From an uncultured Eubacteriales bacterium (GTDB lineage: Bacteria; Bacillota; Clostridia; Monoglobales; Firm-18): DNA of 6,397 nt. This document shows positions 6,008-6,397 of the stretch, in pieces. How positions within the stretch are numbered: position 1 is the stretch's first letter; each line of letters begins with the position of its first letter. The notes beneath the pieces were generated by a model that was not told where the DNA came from, made no database searches, and saw only the letters and a program-made list of their open reading frames with translations. A program made the translations under genes and the position numbers. The stretch is from contig CAJLYO010000105.1 in the NCBI GenBank assembly GCA_905210885.1, positions 1 to 6,397 on the forward strand, in the 5' to 3' direction.

Positions 6008-6322
6008 TCAGTTTTTGTTCTTTGGCGCTTCCATGAACACAATTTCGTCCGGTGCAACCAAATCAAGTTCGTCACGGGCAATTTTTTCGATATATTCCGG
6101 TGTGTTGACCTGCTTTTTCTTTTCCTCAAGCTCTTGCTTGCGTTTCTCTTCTTTGGCAATATTGCTGTCCAGTTCGGTAATCTCGCTTTTGAGCGAGTTA
6201 AGCTGAATTTGCTGAGAAACCCACGTGTAGCCTATATATACGGTCAACACTGCGGCAAGTGCAAACTTGACGGTCTTAAAGCTTAAACCCTTATTCACTT
6301 TTTTCTTGTGTTTTGCAGGCAT
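6008..6322 (-). CDS. divIC: Septum formation initiator, DivIC/FtsB family
   Basis: A 104-residue bitopic membrane protein of the cell-division complex; in the family it pairs with FtsL and DivIB/FtsQ and helps activate septal wall synthesis. A short basic cytoplasmic tail (MPAKHKKKVNKG) is followed by one transmembrane helix (about 18-36, FKTVKFALAAVLTVYIGYTW), an extracytoplasmic coiled coil (about 37-72, heptads such as LNSLKSEITELDSNI then a Lys/Glu-rich part) and the conserved family end block TPEYIEKIARDELDLVAPDE (74-93). Length is normal for DivIC. ATG 6322 follows GGAGG by eight bases. First gene of the operon, followed after 34 bases by the yabR-like gene, the same order as in Bacillus, which supports the name. 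It is predicted to be essential for septation, by family inference. Confidence 0.93.
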   Translation of the reverse strand: MPAKHKKKVNKGLSFKTVKFALAAVLTVYIGYTWVSQQIQLNSLKSEITELDSNIAKEEKRKQELEEKKKQVNTPEYIEKIARDELDLVAPDEIVFMEAPKNKN

Positions 6323-6364
6323 TTTACTTTCCTCCGAAAAATAAAATAACTCTATATACCTTTA

Positions 6365-6393
6365 ATTATACAATATAAAAGCTCAAAAGTAAA
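6365..6393 (-). promoter_or_regulatory. Probable sigma-A promoter of the divIC operon
   Basis: Minus strand TTTACT (6393-6388), a 17-base spacer and TATAAT (6370-6365), 42 bases before the divIC start codon. The -35 box is a weaker match (4 of 6), but the -10 and spacing are ideal. It lies at the right window edge, so read-through from an upstream gene cannot be excluded. Confidence 0.7.
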
Positions 6394-6397
6394 TAAC

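Noticed and set aside
1..6397. CRISPR array, insertion sequence, tRNA or phage genes
   Set aside because: No spaced direct repeats, no transposase-like frames, no terminal inverted repeats and no cloverleaf were seen on either strand.

Overview
The window looks like a chromosomal segment of a Clostridia-type Firmicute. Support for this: strong GGAGG ribosome binding sites, near-consensus sigma-A promoters with 17-base spacers, a DivIC homologue followed by a YabR-like S1 protein (an order known from Bacillus), a YcdB/YcdC-type extracellular protein with S-layer homology repeats, and a 6S RNA of Gram-positive type. Base composition is moderate. The first ~100 bases are much more AT-rich (28 of 100 are G or C) and look foreign to the rest. 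No phage, transposon or CRISPR material is visible.

Layout from left to right. (1) Bases 1-102 encode, on the minus strand, a piece of RNA polymerase beta subunit (rpoB) that stops abruptly; this is most simply an assembly seam or the edge of a rearrangement. (2) Bases 138-932 (+) encode an AraC-family regulator with a cupin sensor domain. (3) Bases 931-1192 (-) hold a complete 6S RNA unit: promoter, rod-shaped RNA with central bubble, and terminator. The terminator T-tract overlaps the araC stop codon. (4) Bases 1211-4571 (-) are a two-gene operon: a secreted YcdB/YcdC-SLH protein, then nicotinate phosphoribosyltransferase (pncB), overlapping by 17 bases, with a promoter at 4605-4633. (5) Bases 4649-6393 (-) are a three-gene operon: divIC (septum formation), a YabR-like S1 RNA-binding protein and a sugar phosphate isomerase/epimerase-like TIM barrel. 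It runs from a promoter at 6365-6393 to an intrinsic terminator at 4649-4676.

Everything except the AraC gene is on the minus strand. The genes are mostly housekeeping: cell division, an RNA-binding accessory protein, NAD salvage and the global RNA polymerase regulator 6S RNA. The AraC regulator is convergent with the 6S gene, and its targets are not in the window. The two observations of most value are the 6S RNA in what would otherwise be called an empty intergenic region, and the rpoB fragment with its seam at about position 100.
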